64,000 nt of DNA from Maylandia zebra (Eukaryota > Chordata > Actinopteri > Cichliformes > Cichlidae): NCBI RefSeq assembly GCF_041146795.1, contig NC_135177.1, forward strand, positions 18,248,560-18,312,559, written 5' to 3'. A program made the translations under genes and the position numbers. How positions within the stretch are numbered: position 1 is the first letter of the stretch; each line of letters begins with the position of its first letter. Of this stretch, positions 33,304-44,698 are shown one piece after another. A model generated the notes under the pieces. The model worked only from the letters and a program-made list of their open reading frames with translations, was not told the origin of the DNA and did not search any database.

Positions 33304-35073
33304 GTAAAACATTTTCATTAAAACCTTATTACTGTTTTGTTTTTGTTACTCGTCATTGTAGCTTGCTGTTAATGTTGTGCTAACAGTAGCGATTAGCTAG
33401 ATACGTTAGCCGTTGAGGTCAACGCAATTTAGTATCCAACTGTTTTCCTAACAAAACCACTGTTATAATTAAGTGAAGCTGCTCCCAGCTAATTTGAACC
33501 TTTGGCTTCTAAAATATGTGGTTCAATTGCGTGCTGCGTACATAACCTAATGTCAGCTAGACCGAAATTAAAATTTAATATATTGTTAAAGTCACTAAAA
33601 TGGCGCCCGAAGCCTGTTATGACGTGAGCTCTGTGTCTGCTCTAGAAACTCTTGAAATTCTGTAGATCTGAGCCGTACATTAAATACTCACATGAACCTG
33701 TACTTTGAATTCTGTATGAGCTGTATAAAATACAGCTATGCATAAGTGTTTTGAATGAATAATTAGATTAGATGACTCTTTATTGTCTAATCGAATTATA
33801 TATAAATGAATAGAAATGTGACATGAGAAGGTGTGTCTTTGACTGTTCCTGCATAACTTAGTTTCGGACTAGTTGACAAGTTATGCTCCGGTCATTTGAT
33901 GTTTCCAAGGTAGATGTTCTTTTGTAATATAGTTAATTTTTTTGTATATTTCATTTATCCACCATCATACATCATACATACAAGCTAAGAAGAGGTCGTT
34001 ATACTAACAAGAGGTATCAACGCCGGGCCAAAGTTCAGCACATGGTTAAAGTTTGTAATCCAGCCAGGGTGTAAATATCACTCAGCAGCCAGAGCTGAAG
34101 CAGGTAGCATCAACACATAAATCTACTCTACCCGGCTTAAATCACAAGAGCACCTCTGACCAAAAAGCTGTAGATTTTTCTTGTTTGCACAAATTAATCC
34201 AGATTCACATTAATTGTGTTCACAGCTCCAACAAAATGAGGAAGAGGAGGGGGAGAAACACAATTAGGTTGAATTACAATTGGATGGAAGGCGAGGACAA
34301 GGAGAAGGAAGCTTAGGATGAGGAGGAAGAAAAGCAGCAGGAGCATCTTTAGGGATCCCTATGATGTCATTGAGGTTGGTTTCATTAATATGGTCCTCTC
34401 ACAAAGAACGATGACTTGTTTTAGTTCACCTACTTCCTGTATTAAATAGTGATGTGCAAAATGTTGTGAAAAACCATGGAGCAGGTACGTATAGTGCATC
34501 TGCAGGTAAATGAACATCAAATCTCTAAGACAGACTGAAATCTGTATATTTATCACCCTTATGATAAAACCCATGTCAGCCATTGGTTTATGGACTTTGT
34601 ATTTTGAAGCCTCAACATTTGCTTTCTTGCTGTTGCTATGTTGGGACCATATTAGGATGAGGGATCAGAATCTGGAGTCATGCACACTATTGTTTCATTT
34701 AGTGTGTATCCATAAGATTCGTACAGCAGATCCAAGTTGTGCCTTGAAAACAGGAAAGTCGTCTGCATAGAGGAGAACTGTAATAGCAGGCTTGTAAAAA
34801 GTGAGGCTTTGTGCTCTCGTTTTACTTCTGTCACCCTGTTTTGATGCAGATTTCACTTGAAATCAGGCAAGAACTGGACTTATTTTTTTATGTGTTCTTG
34901 TGAATTGATTGTGTATCGCATATGTTTGATTTGACTTTCTGCAAGACAACAGTTGTCCGCTGGCCAAAAAAGTTTTCCAAATACCTCCACGTGATCTAGC
35001 CTGGATTTAGAAAAGAATAGCAAAAAAAATCTGCACCTCCTGCTTCAGATGCAATTTGTGTTTCTGTGTTCAG
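33304..35073. other. Intron-like sequence within the captured segment
   Basis: No coding motif. The text 'gctaacagtagcgattagct' near its start is typical of teleost first introns. Purine-rich around 34230-34350. It ends in a pyrimidine-rich stretch and AG at 35072-35073. Confidence 0.4.
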
Positions 35074-35441
35074 AGGCAGCGGCGAGAGGGGAGACCTCGG
35101 CTCATCCAGCTGGAGAGCCTGACCAGGAGGAGTCGAACATTAACTGAGCTCTTCCAGGGCACCCTGCAGACTCGGCTGTTGGCATCGGCGAGGGATGACG
35201 TGAACGCCAAACTGGAGTCCATCACAGGTCAACTGCAGGTATGCGAGTCAGACCTTCTGAGGAGGGTTTCACTTTTCTCTTCTTTATAATTTACTCTTTT
35301 CTCTATCTCTTTCAGCTCCTTGTCTCAGAGTGGGAGGGATTTGAAGCACAAAGGGAGGAACTTGTCATTTGGTTGGCTGATATGGATGTGAGGTTGACCA
35401 GCTGACAGGAAACACCAGTGAAAAACTGAAACAACTGCAGG
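35074..35441 (+). pseudogene. Captured spectrin-repeat exons, nesprin-like
   Basis: Two exons with GT/AG junctions: 35074-35238 (RPRLIQLESLTRRSRTLTEL, RLLASARDDVNAKLESITGQ) and 35316-35441 (LLVSEWEGFEAQREELVIWL, ADMDVRLT, then in a shifted frame VDQLTGNTSEKLKQLQ). The heptad-like pattern and WL.DMD motif resemble spectrin repeats of nesprins (SYNE1/SYNE2), which link nuclei to the cytoskeleton. A small deletion near 35398 breaks the frame. The piece is flanked by introns, showing that genomic DNA rather than mRNA was captured. Assignment to nesprin is from memory and needs a search. Confidence 0.6.
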
Positions 35442-35468
35442 TGTGGGCTTGTTTTGATATGACATATA

Positions 35469-37033
35469 CAGGGAGTGCAGAATTATTAGGCAAGTTGTAT
35501 TTTTGAGGAATAATTTTATTATTGAACAACAACCATGTTCTCAATGAACCCAAAAAACTCATTAATATCAAAGCTGAATGTTTTTGGAAGTAGTTTTTAG
35601 TTTGATTTTAGTTTTAGCTATTTTAGGGGGATATCTGTGTGTGCAGGTGACTATTACTGTGCATAATTATTAGGCAACTTAACAAAAAACAAATATACAC
35701 CCATTTCAATTATTTATTTTTACCAGTGAAACCAATATAACATCTCCACATTCACAAATATACATTTCTGACATTCAAAAACAAAACAAAAACAAATCAG
35801 CGACCAATATAGCCACCTTTCTTTGCAAGGACACTCAAAAGCCTGCCATCCATGGATTCTGTCAGTGTTTTGATCTGTTCACCATCAACATTGCGTGCAG
35901 CAGCAACCACAGCCTCCCAGACACTGTTCAGAGAGGTGTACTGTACTGTACTGTGTTGTAAATCTCACATTTGATGATGGACCACAGGTTCTCAATGGGG
36001 TTCAGATCAGGTGAACAAGGAGGCCATGTCATTAGTTTTTCTTCTTTTATACCCTTTCTTGCCAGCCACGCTGTGGAGTACTTGGACGCGTGTGATGGAG
36101 CATTGTCCTGCATGGAAATCATGTTTTTCTTGAAGGATGCAGACTTCTTCCTGTACCACTGCTTGAAGAAGGTGTCTTCCAGAAACTGGCAGTAGGACTG
36201 GGAGTTGAGCTTGACTCCATCCTCAACCCGAAAAGGCCCCACAAGCTCATCTTTGATGATACCAGCCCAAACCAGTACTCCACCTCCACCTTGCTGGCGT
36301 CTGAGTCGGACTGGAGCTCTCTGCCCTTTACCAATCCAGCCACGGGCCCATCCATCTGGCCCATCAAGACTCACTCTCATTTCATCAGTCCATAAAACCT
36401 TAGAAAAATCAGTCTTGAGATATTTCTTGGCCCAGTCTTGACGTTTCAGCTTGTGTGTCTTGTTCAGTGGTGGTCGTCTTTCAGCCTTTCTTACCTTGGC
36501 CATGTCTCTGAGTATTGCACACCTTGTGCTTTTGGGCACTCCAGTGATGTTGCAGCTCTGAAATATGGCCAAACTGGTGGCAAGTGGCATCTTGGCAGCT
36601 GCACGCTTGACTTTTCTCAGTTCATGGGCAGTTATTTTGCGCCTTGGTTTTTCCACACGCTTCTTGCGACCCTGTTGACTATTTTGAATGAAACGCTTGA
36701 TTGTTCGATGATCACGCTTCAGAAGCTTTGCAATTTTGAGACTGCTGCATCCCTCTGCAAGATATCTCACTATTTTTGACTTTTCTGAGCCTGTCAAGTC
36801 CTTCTTTTGACCCATTTTGCCAAAGGAAAGGACGTTGCCTAATAATTATGCACACCTGATATAGGGTGTTGATGTCATTAGACCACACCCCTTCTCATTA
36901 CAGAGATGCACATCACCTAATATGCTTAATTGGTAGTAGGCTTTCGAGCCTATACAGCTTGGAGTAAGACAACATGCATGAAGAGGATGATGTGGACAAA
37001 ATACTCATTTGCCTAATAATTCTGCACTCCCTG
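35469..37033 (-). mobile_element. Tc1-like transposon (CAGGGAGTGCAGAATTATTAG ends)
   Basis: Inverted ends 'cagggagtgcagaattatta' and 'taataattctgcactccctg' with TA duplications (35467-35468, 37034-37035). It is about 1565 bp with a transposase on the minus strand and is inserted just after the nesprin-like exon. Confidence 0.92.
35928..36815 (-). pseudogene. Tc1-like DDE transposase, nearly complete
   Basis: 295 codons from ATG: helix-turn-helix (KIVRYLAEGCSSLKIAKLLK, RDHRTIKRFIQ), then catalytic motifs LWTDEMRVSLDGPDG (first Asp), NMISMQDNAPSHASK (second Asp) and [15 protein letters not shown] (Glu). It cuts and pastes the element between TA sites in intact relatives. The C-terminus is frameshifted after IIKCEIYN: the expected end (LNSVWEAVVAAARNVDGEQI, then LAKKGGYIGR) continues in another frame to about 35812. 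Inactive unless the frameshift is an error. Confidence 0.88.
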
Positions 37034-37978
37034 TATTTGATATGAAACATACGTCAGAGACATTATCCTAAACTGGACTAACAAAAGACCATGAGTACAA
37101 CATGAAACGTACATTACATAGCGTAATGCTAAAGTTCATTGATCATTTTAATCATAAACTTGTTGAAATATTTTTACTGAACATGCAAACATCTGCTGAT
37201 GAAAATGTGTTGATTTATTGGTCTGTTATGAAGCTATTGCTATTTCTAATGTGTTTTATCACTTTCTGATGTTTTATTAATTAAACAATAAATGTATTGT
37301 GTTATCTGTAGCTATAGTATTTATATATATTTATTTATAGTATAGCAAATATATTAAATTATTACTGTTTAAAACACTAATATGTGACATGTATTAGTAG
37401 TGATGTTGTGCTGAGGGTTAAAATGCCTTTTTGTCTTTTGGTAACTACAAAATGACAATAAACCATTAATATATGTCTATGCTGTGCTCGTATTTATTTT
37501 TACCCTACTCAAATTCAATTTATGATGCATTTTATTTTGAAAGATTTAAAATGGTTTTTTAAAGAACCACTCAAAAAAGGTTCTTTAAAATGGTTCTTTT
37601 AAAGAACCATTTGAAGGACCTTTTTAAAAATGGTTCTTTAAAGAACCATTTTTAAAAAGGTTCATTGAAAAACCATTAAAGGTGCCCCAAAGAACCATTT
37701 CTTGATGGTTCTTTGGGGCACCTTTAAAGGTTCTTCAATGAACCACTGAAAGAAATGGTTCTTCAAAGAACCATTGTTTGAAAGGTTCTTTGTGGCACCA
37801 AAAAAGGTTCTTCTATGGCATCAGTCTAAAGAACCACTTTTGGTTCCAGTTGGCACCTTTTATTTTTCTGAGTGTAGGATGAGACATTCTTTCAATCTAC
37901 AAATGATTATATACTTCTAAGCATCTATGGTTAAATATTTCTAAGCATAAATGACAATCAACAATACAAACTCTAACA

Positions 37979-38030
37979 GTTGTCTTGGTGGTTAATTGGT
38001 CCCATTCATTTTTTTTTTTTTTTTTGTTTT
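37979..38030 (+). repeat. Block B copy 2, middle part
   Basis: Resumes the block interrupted at 20071: 'gttgtcttggtggttaattg' matches about 10387-10412. A T-run follows and the sequence is interrupted again at 38037. Confidence 0.8.
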
Positions 38031-38597
38031 GTCTCTGGCTACGATCACACTGCCGGTGAAAGCACATCAAATATGACTTTTTTGACCCTATGCAACTGAT
38101 ATCCGACCATGGTATGACAGTGTGAACAGCACAAATCCGATATTTTCAAATCCGACCCGGTACCTTCGTATGTGGTACTGAATCCGATGCATATCTTCAC
38201 TTTCACTTTTTTTATTTTTTTATTGTCACATCACATGTGCAGGTACACTGGTATAGTACATGCGAGTGAAATTCTTGTGTGCGAGCTTCACAAGCAACAG
38301 AGTTGTGCAAAATACAATAACATAAACAGGCAAAATATACGAATGGCTAAATCTGAAACTAATAAATATATGTACAATATATAATAGTATATGTAAAAAA
38401 AAAAAAAAATTCTGGATGTGTCTACTAAATGTTTTTCTACGTGTGTGTGTGTGTATACACATATTTTACAAATTAAATAGAGTAAACAATAAATAAAATA
38501 TATAAAAATATACAGAGTGAGACATGTGCAAAACAGTGGCGTTACTGTACAGTATGTAGTGCATAATGTTGAAGTTCCAGTAGTGGAGGTGAGGTGT

Positions 38598-40145
38598 CTA
38601 TGACATGTTCAGCAGTCTGATGGCCTGATGGAAAAAGCTGTCTCTCAGTCTGCTGGTACAGGACTGGATGCTGCAGAACCTCCTTCCTGATGGAAGTAGT
38701 CTGAACAGTTTATGGCTGGGGTGACTGGAGTCCTTGATGATCCTCCCCGCTTTCCTCAGGCAGCGCTTCCTGTAGATGTCTTGGAGGGAGGGAAGCTCAC
38801 CTCCAATTATCCGTTCAGAGCACCGCACTACTCTCTGGAGAGCTTTGCGGTTGTAGGCGGTGCTGTTGCCATACCAGGTGGTGATGCATCCAGTGAGGAT
38901 GCTCTCAATGGCACAGTGATAGAAGGTCCTGAGGATGCGAAGGCTCATGCCAAATCTTTTCAGTCTCCTGAGAAAGAAGAGGCGCTGCTGCGTCTTCTTC
39001 ACTGTTTTGTTTATGTGTACTGACCACGTAAGATCCTCAGCCAGATGTACCCCAAGGAACTGGAAGCTGCTCACTCTCTCCACAGCAGCGCCGTTGATGG
39101 TGATGGGGGTGTGTACTTCTCTGCACCTCCAGAAGTCCACTATCAACTCCTTTGTCTTTGCGACGTTGAGGGTGAGATGGTTGTCTTGACACCAGTGGGT
39201 CAGGGCGCTGACCTCCTCCCTGTAAGCCGTCTCATCACCGTTGGTGATAAGACCCACCACTGTAGTGTCGTCCGCAAACTTCACAATGATGTTGGAGTTG
39301 TTAGTGGCTGTGCAGTCGTAGGTGTAGAGTGAGTATAGGAGAGGGCTCAGTACACACCCCTGTGGAGCACCAGTGTTCAGTGTGATGGGGGATGAGGTGA
39401 TGCTGCCCATTCTGACCACTTGGCGTCTGTCAGACAGGAAGCTAAGGATCCAGCTGCAGAGGGAGCTGCTCAGTCCTAGATCCTGCAGTTTCCTGTCCAG
39501 CTTCGAGGGAACGATGGTATTGAATGCTGAGCTGTAATCTACAAACAGCATTCTCACATACGTGTCTCTCTTCTCCAGGTGTGACAGGGCAGTATGTAGT
39601 GTCAGGGCTATGGCATCATCAGTGGACCTGTTGTGGCGGTATGCGAACTGTAGAGGGTCCAGTGAGTCGGGTAGTGCAGAGCAGATGAAGTCCCTGACCA
39701 GCTTCTCGAAGCATTTGCTCACGATGGGGGTCAGGGCTACAGGTCGCCAGTCGTTCAATGAGGAGATGGTGGAGGATTTGGGTACAGGGGCGACGGTGGC
39801 CATTTTGAAGCAGGCTGGGACTACAGACAGAGAGAGGGAAAGGTTGAAGATGTGCGTGAACACTCCAGCCAGCTGAGCCGCGCATGACTTGAGGACGCGG
39901 CCGGGAATCCCGTCCAGACCTGTAGCTTTGCGTGCGTTCACCTTCCTGAAGCACTTCCGCACATCCTCCTCAGACACAGTGTGCGCACTGATGTCATCCG
40001 TGGTGCGCACACTGTCCGGTCTCATGGTGTTCGCTGTGTCGAATCTAGCGTAGGATACGTTTAGATCCTCACACAGAGAGGCCGTGGTCTGCGGTGTGCT
40101 GGTTTTCCCTCTAAAGTCTGCGATCGTGTTTAGTCCCTGCCACAT
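38598..40145 (-). pseudogene. LINE reverse transcriptase (C-terminal half of the ORF)
   Basis: About 515 codons open on the minus strand. Motifs in order: RKVNARKATGLDGIPGRVLK, LNDWRPVALTPIVSKCFEKL, LQFAYRHNRSTDDAIALTLH, MLFVDYSSAFNTIVP, NTGAPQGCVLSPLLYSLYTY, the catalytic KFADDTTVVG, and FQFLGVHLAEDLTWS, followed by the CR1/L2-type tail FFLRRLKRFG and KLFRLLPSGRRF. The first residues (MPHC) come from the Tc1 end; the LINE part starts near WQGLNTIADFRGK. It continues the endonuclease frame on the other side of the Tc1 insertion. This enzyme reverse transcribes LINE RNA in intact relatives. Confidence 0.88.
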
Positions 40146-40146
40146 A

Positions 40147-41705
40147 CAGTGGGGCAAAAAAGTATTTAGTCAGCCACCGATTGTGCAAGTTCCCCCACCT
40201 AAAATGATGACAGAGGTCAGTAATTTGCACCAGAGGTACACTTCAACTGTGAGAGACAGAATGTGAAAAAAAAAATCCATGAATCCACATGGTAGGATTT
40301 GTAAAGAATTTATTCATAAATCAGGGTGGAAAATAAGTATTTGGTCAATAACAAAAATACAACTCAATACTTTGTAACATAACCTTTGTTGGCAATAACA
40401 GAGGTCAAACGTTTACTATAGGTCTTTACCAGGTTTGCACACACAGTAGCTGGTATTTTGGCCCATTCCTCCATGCAGATCTTCTCGAGAGCAGTGATGT
40501 TTTGGGGCTGTCACCGAGCAACACGGACTTTCAACTCCCGCCACAGATTTTCTATGGGGTTGAGGTCTGGAGACTGGCTAGGCCACTCCAGGACTTTCAA
40601 ATGCTTCTTACGGAGCCACTCCTTTGTTGCCCGGGCGGTGTGTTGTGGGTCATTGTCATGTTGGAAGACCCAGCCTCGTTTCATCTTCAAAGTTCTCACT
40701 GATGGAAGGAGGTTTTGGCTCAAAATCTCACGATACATGGCCCCATTCATTCTGTCCTTAACACGGATCAGTCGTCCTGTCCCCTTGGCAGAAAAACAGC
40801 CCCATAGCATGATGTTTCCACCCCCATGCTTCACAGTAGGTATGGTGTTCTTGGGATGGAACTCAGTATTCTTCTTCCTCCAAACACGACGAGTTGAGTT
40901 TATACCAAAAAGTTCTACTTTGGTTTCATCTGACCACATGACATTCTCCCAATCCTCTGCTGTATCATCCATGTGCTCTCTGGCAAACTTCAGACGGGCC
41001 TGGACATGCACTGGCTTCAGCAGCGGAACACGTCTGGCACTGCGGGATTTGATTCCCTGCCGTTGTAGTGTGTTACTGATGGTGACCTTTGTTACTTTGG
41101 TCCCAGCTCTCTGCAGGTCATTCACCAGGTCCCCCCGTGTGGTTCTGGGATCTTTGCTCACCGTTCTCATGATCATTTTGAACCCACGGGATGAGATCTT
41201 GCGTGGAGCCCCAGATCGAGGGAGATTATCAGTGGTCTTGTATGTCTTCCATTTTCTGATGATTGCTCCCACAGTTGATTTTTTTCACACCAAGCTGCTT
41301 GCCTATTGTAGATTCACTCTTCCCAGTCTGGTGCAGGTCTACAATACTTTTCCTGGTGTCCTTCGAAAGCTCTTTGGTCTTGGCCATGGCGGAGTTTGGA
41401 GTCTGACTGTTTGAGGCTGTGGACAGGTGTCTTTTATACAGATGATGAGTTCAAACAGGTGCCATTCATACAGGTAACGAGTGGGGGACAGAAAAGCTTC
41501 TTACAGAAGACGTTACAGGTCTGTGAGAGCCAGAGATTTTCCTTGTTTGAGGTGACCAAATACTTATTTTCCACCCTAATTTACGAATAAATTCTTTACA
41601 AATCCTACCATGTGAATTCATGGATTTTTTTTTTCACATTCTGTCTCTCACAGGGGGGGGAACTTGCACAATCGGTGGCTGACTAAATACTTTTTTGCCC
41701 CACTG
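40147..41705 (-). mobile_element. Tc1-like transposon (CAGTGGGGCAAAAAAGTATT ends)
   Basis: Inverted ends 'cagtggggcaaaaaagtatt' and 'aatacttttttgccccactg' with TA on both sides (40145-40146, 41706-41707). About 1559 bp, inserted in the middle of the LINE coding region. Confidence 0.93.
40370..41389 (-). pseudogene. Tc1-like transposase with a frameshift and a stop
   Basis: The minus strand encodes MAKTKELSKDTRKSIVDLHQ near 41389. An extra A in an A-run at about 41280 then shifts the frame. The main open part (41272-40511, 253 codons) has [20 protein letters not shown], the catalytic [26 protein letters not shown] and [23 protein letters not shown] at about 40511-40513 interrupts before the usual C-terminus ([29 protein letters not shown]), which is still readable to about 40372. 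Two lesions make this copy inactive. Confidence 0.87.
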
Positions 41706-41707
41706 TA

Positions 41708-43095
41708 CTCTGAGGGTTGTCAAACTGTTGTTCCACCCTGTCCCTGTACTCACGTTTGGCTGCTTTGATCGTCTTCCGAAGTTGGTAATGTGCGTGTTTG
41801 TAGTCCGATGTGTTCGCGGAGGCAAAGGCGGTGTTCCGTGCCGTGCGAACATCTCCGTTAATCCAGGGTTTTTGATTTGGGAAGGATTTAACTGTTCTGG
41901 ATGGGACGACATCTTCCACGCATTTCCTGATGAATCCGCAGACTGAGTCTGTGTACTCATCAATGTCCCTAGCAGCCACGTGAAACATTTCCCAGTCCGC
42001 GTGATCAAAACAGTCCCGCAGCGTAGACTCCGATTGGTCCGTCCAACAGTGCACCGCCCTCCGGGTTGGAGCTTCCTGTTTCATCTTCTGCCTGTAGGCG
42101 GGCAGGAGCAGGATGGAGCGGTGATCTGATTGGCCGAATGGGGCGCGGGGGAGGGCTTTGTTCGCATCCCGGAAAGAGGTGTAGCAGTGGTCAAGTAGCC
42201 GGTCTCCACGAGTGTTAAAATGGATGTGTTGGTGGAGTTCGGGTGAGACTTTCTTCAGGTTTCCCTTATTAAAGTCTCCGGCTGTGATAAACGCTGCCTC
42301 TGGGTGTACAGTTTCCTCACTGCTGATCGCGCTGTACAGTTCCCTGAGTGCTCGGTCAGTGTCGGCTTGTGGGGGAATGTAAACAGCCGTAATAATCACT
42401 GCTGTAAATTCCCTCGGTAGCCAGAATGGCCGGCACTTAATCATCAGGTACTCCAGGTCCGGTGAGCAGAAGGATTTTACCGGGTGCACGTTCGCATAAT
42501 CACACCAGCTGTTGTTGATCATGAAACATACACCACCGCCTCTGCTTTTCCCAGTAAGATCCTGTGACCTGTCCGTGCGGTGCACAGAGAACCCCGGTAG
42601 TTGTATTGCGGAGTCCGGTACCTTGTCCGATAGCCAGGTTTCTGTGAGGCAGATCACGCAGCAGTCCCGCATCTCTCGCTGGAATGAGATCCGTGCCCGA
42701 AGCTCGCACAGCTTGTTCTCCAGAGACTGCACATTAGCCAGTAATAAACTGGGTAACGGTGGTCTGTTAGTGTGCCGTCTCAGTCGAACCAGAACGCCAG
42801 ATCTTCTCCCTCTGCGTCGGCGTTTGCGGCCTCCAGGGCCAGAGAACAAAGGCGTCTCAGGTGAGATGAATGGGGGGTCTGCGAACGGAGGGTCCGTGTT
42901 GCAAAACTTGAACTCCGGAAAGTTATAAGAAAGTCCGTCTTTTATGTCCAGTAAGGTTTGTCGGTCGTACACAAGGAGACATGTGCTAGTCGTGAAAAAA
43001 TAAAGGAAAAGTAAAATTAAGCACAGAAAACAGCTGTTGCTTGGGGGAGCTCGCGATGAGGCTGCCATACTCGGCGCCATCTTAGAGAGGTCCAA
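41708..43095 (-). pseudogene. LINE endonuclease domain (N-terminal half of the ORF)
   Basis: About 460 codons open on the minus strand before the Tc1. They show an AP-endonuclease fold typical of non-LTR elements: LLLANVQSLENKLCELRARI, CVICLTETWLSDKVP, GGGVCFMINNSWC, AVYIPPQADTD, FITAGDFNKGNLKK, LLDHCYTSF and the terminal GQSDHRSILL. Catalytic residues E (LTETWL), D and N (AGDFNKG) and SDH are present. This enzyme nicks the target DNA. The frame ends at the Tc1 insertion (DNPQS). Confidence 0.88.
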
Positions 43096-43105
43096 TCTGA
43101 TGTTT

Positions 43106-43545
43106 TAGAAAGCGACTGCTGTTTGAATGGTCATGTCGCATTAAATCCGTCTTTTACGTCACTGACACAAGACAGACACCAATTATCAGCGCCGGCTGAA
43201 GACACCGTGACCGCTTCCTGGCCATTCATTGTGGATGTTAGTGAAACTTTTGGGAAGACAGTATTGGAGAAACGTGAACATTTTATTTGCAGGCCCTACT
43301 GTATAATCTGCAGATTCTGACAGAAATCTATCCTTTGAAGCACTGCACCTCTCTAAAACAGCAATAAGGATAATTATTAGGCCATATGTAAATAACAAAA
43401 TTACTTTACAACTTAAAGCTAAATTAGGAAACATAAAGTCCGAAACAAGTCTTTATATTAAGGGCCATCAGTCAAACAATACTGTTTGGACTGAGTCTAA
43501 ACAGAACGCGTTGTGTGTGACGTCTTCTTTTGCGAAGGTGGGCCG
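43106..43545. other. Remainder of the hAT-like host element
   Basis: Non-coding sequence between the LINE 5' end and the nested hAT element. Contains 'tttttacgtcactgacac' near its start. No gene seen. Confidence 0.45.
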
Positions 43546-43553
43546 CTTTGAGG

Positions 43554-44625
43554 TAGGGGTGGGTTCTTATAATCAATTCATCGATTAAAATCGATTCTGG
43601 CTTGGATAACGTAAAATCGATTCATTAAAATCCTGAATCGATTTTTTAATATAAATTTATTTTGCCCAAAATGCCAGAATCTCAGGTGAAATCTCACAAA
43701 ATTTCAAGAACCACCAAACAGTTAAGACAGTAAATGAGAGCAGGAACAGGGATTCTGCACAAAGACTTAAACACACAGCGGGACCCGCGGATCAGAATCA
43801 GTTAGATGTCGCTTTTCTCACAGTCGGGGCTGAAAGCCGACAGCTCGCTGACTCTGATCTGTCGGCGGGTCTGCGCTTTGTGTGCACGCCCTTTATGCGC
43901 CGATTCTAAAGCTGTTAGTTTGATCTCTCTCCAAACAATATTGACCGAACCAGCAGCAAAAGAAGATCCAAACGCTTCACATAAACATCGTCATGAATTC
44001 ACTCAGACTTTTACTGTTTTGCTTCCACTGCGATGCACAGCTCTCTCTCTGTACTTCAAGAACAGTTTCCCTTTCTTCATTATTCGCTTGCTTGTTACAC
44101 ACAAATCTACTGTTGTTTACAGGCTGTCGGCCGCTGTTTTTTCCCTTTTACATTCTTCCGAAAAGAAAACCTAATTTCTGCTGTTCAATACTGAACAAAT
44201 TTAAACTTTTTAAAATTATTCAAAATGCAAAACGCTGTGTCTCTAATAAAACCGCTGTAACTTCAGAGGTGATGTTCATATGTTGATTAATGGTTTTCTT
44301 TCGTTTTTGATGTACTGCAGAATATTTTTATAAAATCCCAGGCCAGGAAAATCACCTTCATGTTTTTCTGTGTTTTATCCTCAGCTACTTTGACACAAAG
44401 GCCTCTGCTGTGATGCTCACACCTGTGATAAAGTCTTGCGTGTGTCAGCTTCCTTTTTATTGATACAAAAATATGTAAATGTACTGATCTGAATTATAAT
44501 ATTTCTGACTGTCAAAATTTCCCAGATTTAAATCGAATTAAATCGAATCGTGGATCGAATCGATTCGGGGCCTTGTGAATCGGAATTGAATCGATTCTAG
44601 AAATCAGTGACGATACCCAGCCCTA
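43554..44625. mobile_element. Non-autonomous hAT element (TAGGGGTGGG ends)
   Basis: Ends 'taggggtggg' and 'cccagcccta' with perfect 8-bp target duplications CTTTGAGG (43546-43553, 44626-44633). Subterminal 'aatcgattcatcgattaaaa'-like repeats of ATCGATT occur at both ends. No transposase. Related to the element at 30776-31354. Confidence 0.88.
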
Positions 44626-44698
44626 CTTTGAGGGTTCACACAAGAGCGCGTTTGCTGTCACAAGCAGACAAAAAAAATCGGATTTGATCAAAAAATCG

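Larger units (their letters stand above)
32425..37874. mobile_element. TA-flanked transposon carrying exon-like host sequence
   Basis: Ends 'cactcagaaaaat' and 'atttttctgagtg' are inverted repeats, each next to TA (32423-32424 and 37875-37876), while the other LTR has a single TA at that point (20631-20632 region). Both subterminal regions (32440-32590; 37545-37860) are full of 'ggttctttaaagaacc'-type palindromes. No transposase for this element is seen. Inside are three exon-like pieces (33162-33303, 35074-35238, 35316-35441) and a Tc1 element. This is the layout of a non-autonomous transposon that has captured gene fragments. Confidence 0.8.
20072..37978 (-). mobile_element. Large LTR retrotransposon without gag/pol, with nested insertions
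   Basis: Direct LTRs (20072-20722, and 29994-37978 interrupted by two insertions) begin TGATAGG and end CTAACA as written here. On the minus strand they read TGTTAG...CTATCA, so the element runs right to left. The polypurine tract AAAAACGGGGGAA lies next to the 3' LTR (20723-20735) and a primer site next to the 5' LTR. Five-bp target duplications GTTGT flank it and an empty site exists at about 10387. The interior (20723-29993) holds an hAT element, a Rex3-like LINE and a histone H1 fragment but no gag, protease, RT or integrase motifs that I can see. It looks like a non-autonomous (LARD-like) element. LTR copies differ by only a few bases, implying recent insertion. Confidence 0.88.
29994..37978 (-). 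repeat. 5' LTR (right copy), split by two insertions
   Basis: LTR segments 29994-30027, 31895-32422 and 37877-37978 together match 20072-20722. They are separated by an hAT element and a TA-flanked element. Without them this LTR is about 655 bp. Confidence 0.88.
38200..43105 (-). mobile_element. L2/CR1-group LINE, near full length, split by a Tc1
   Basis: Minus-strand LINE with an APE-type endonuclease followed by reverse transcriptase, and 3' end text 'gtgacaataaa' near 38215-38225. Its 5' end lies near 43095-43105 ('aagatggcgccgagtatggc' on the minus strand). A Tc1 element at 40147-41705 separates the two domains; no other large deletion is evident. Confidence 0.85.

Noticed and set aside
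40458..41414. A 318-codon open frame on the + strand
   Set aside because: It is the antisense of the Tc1-like transposase at 40370-41389 and has no protein motif of its own.
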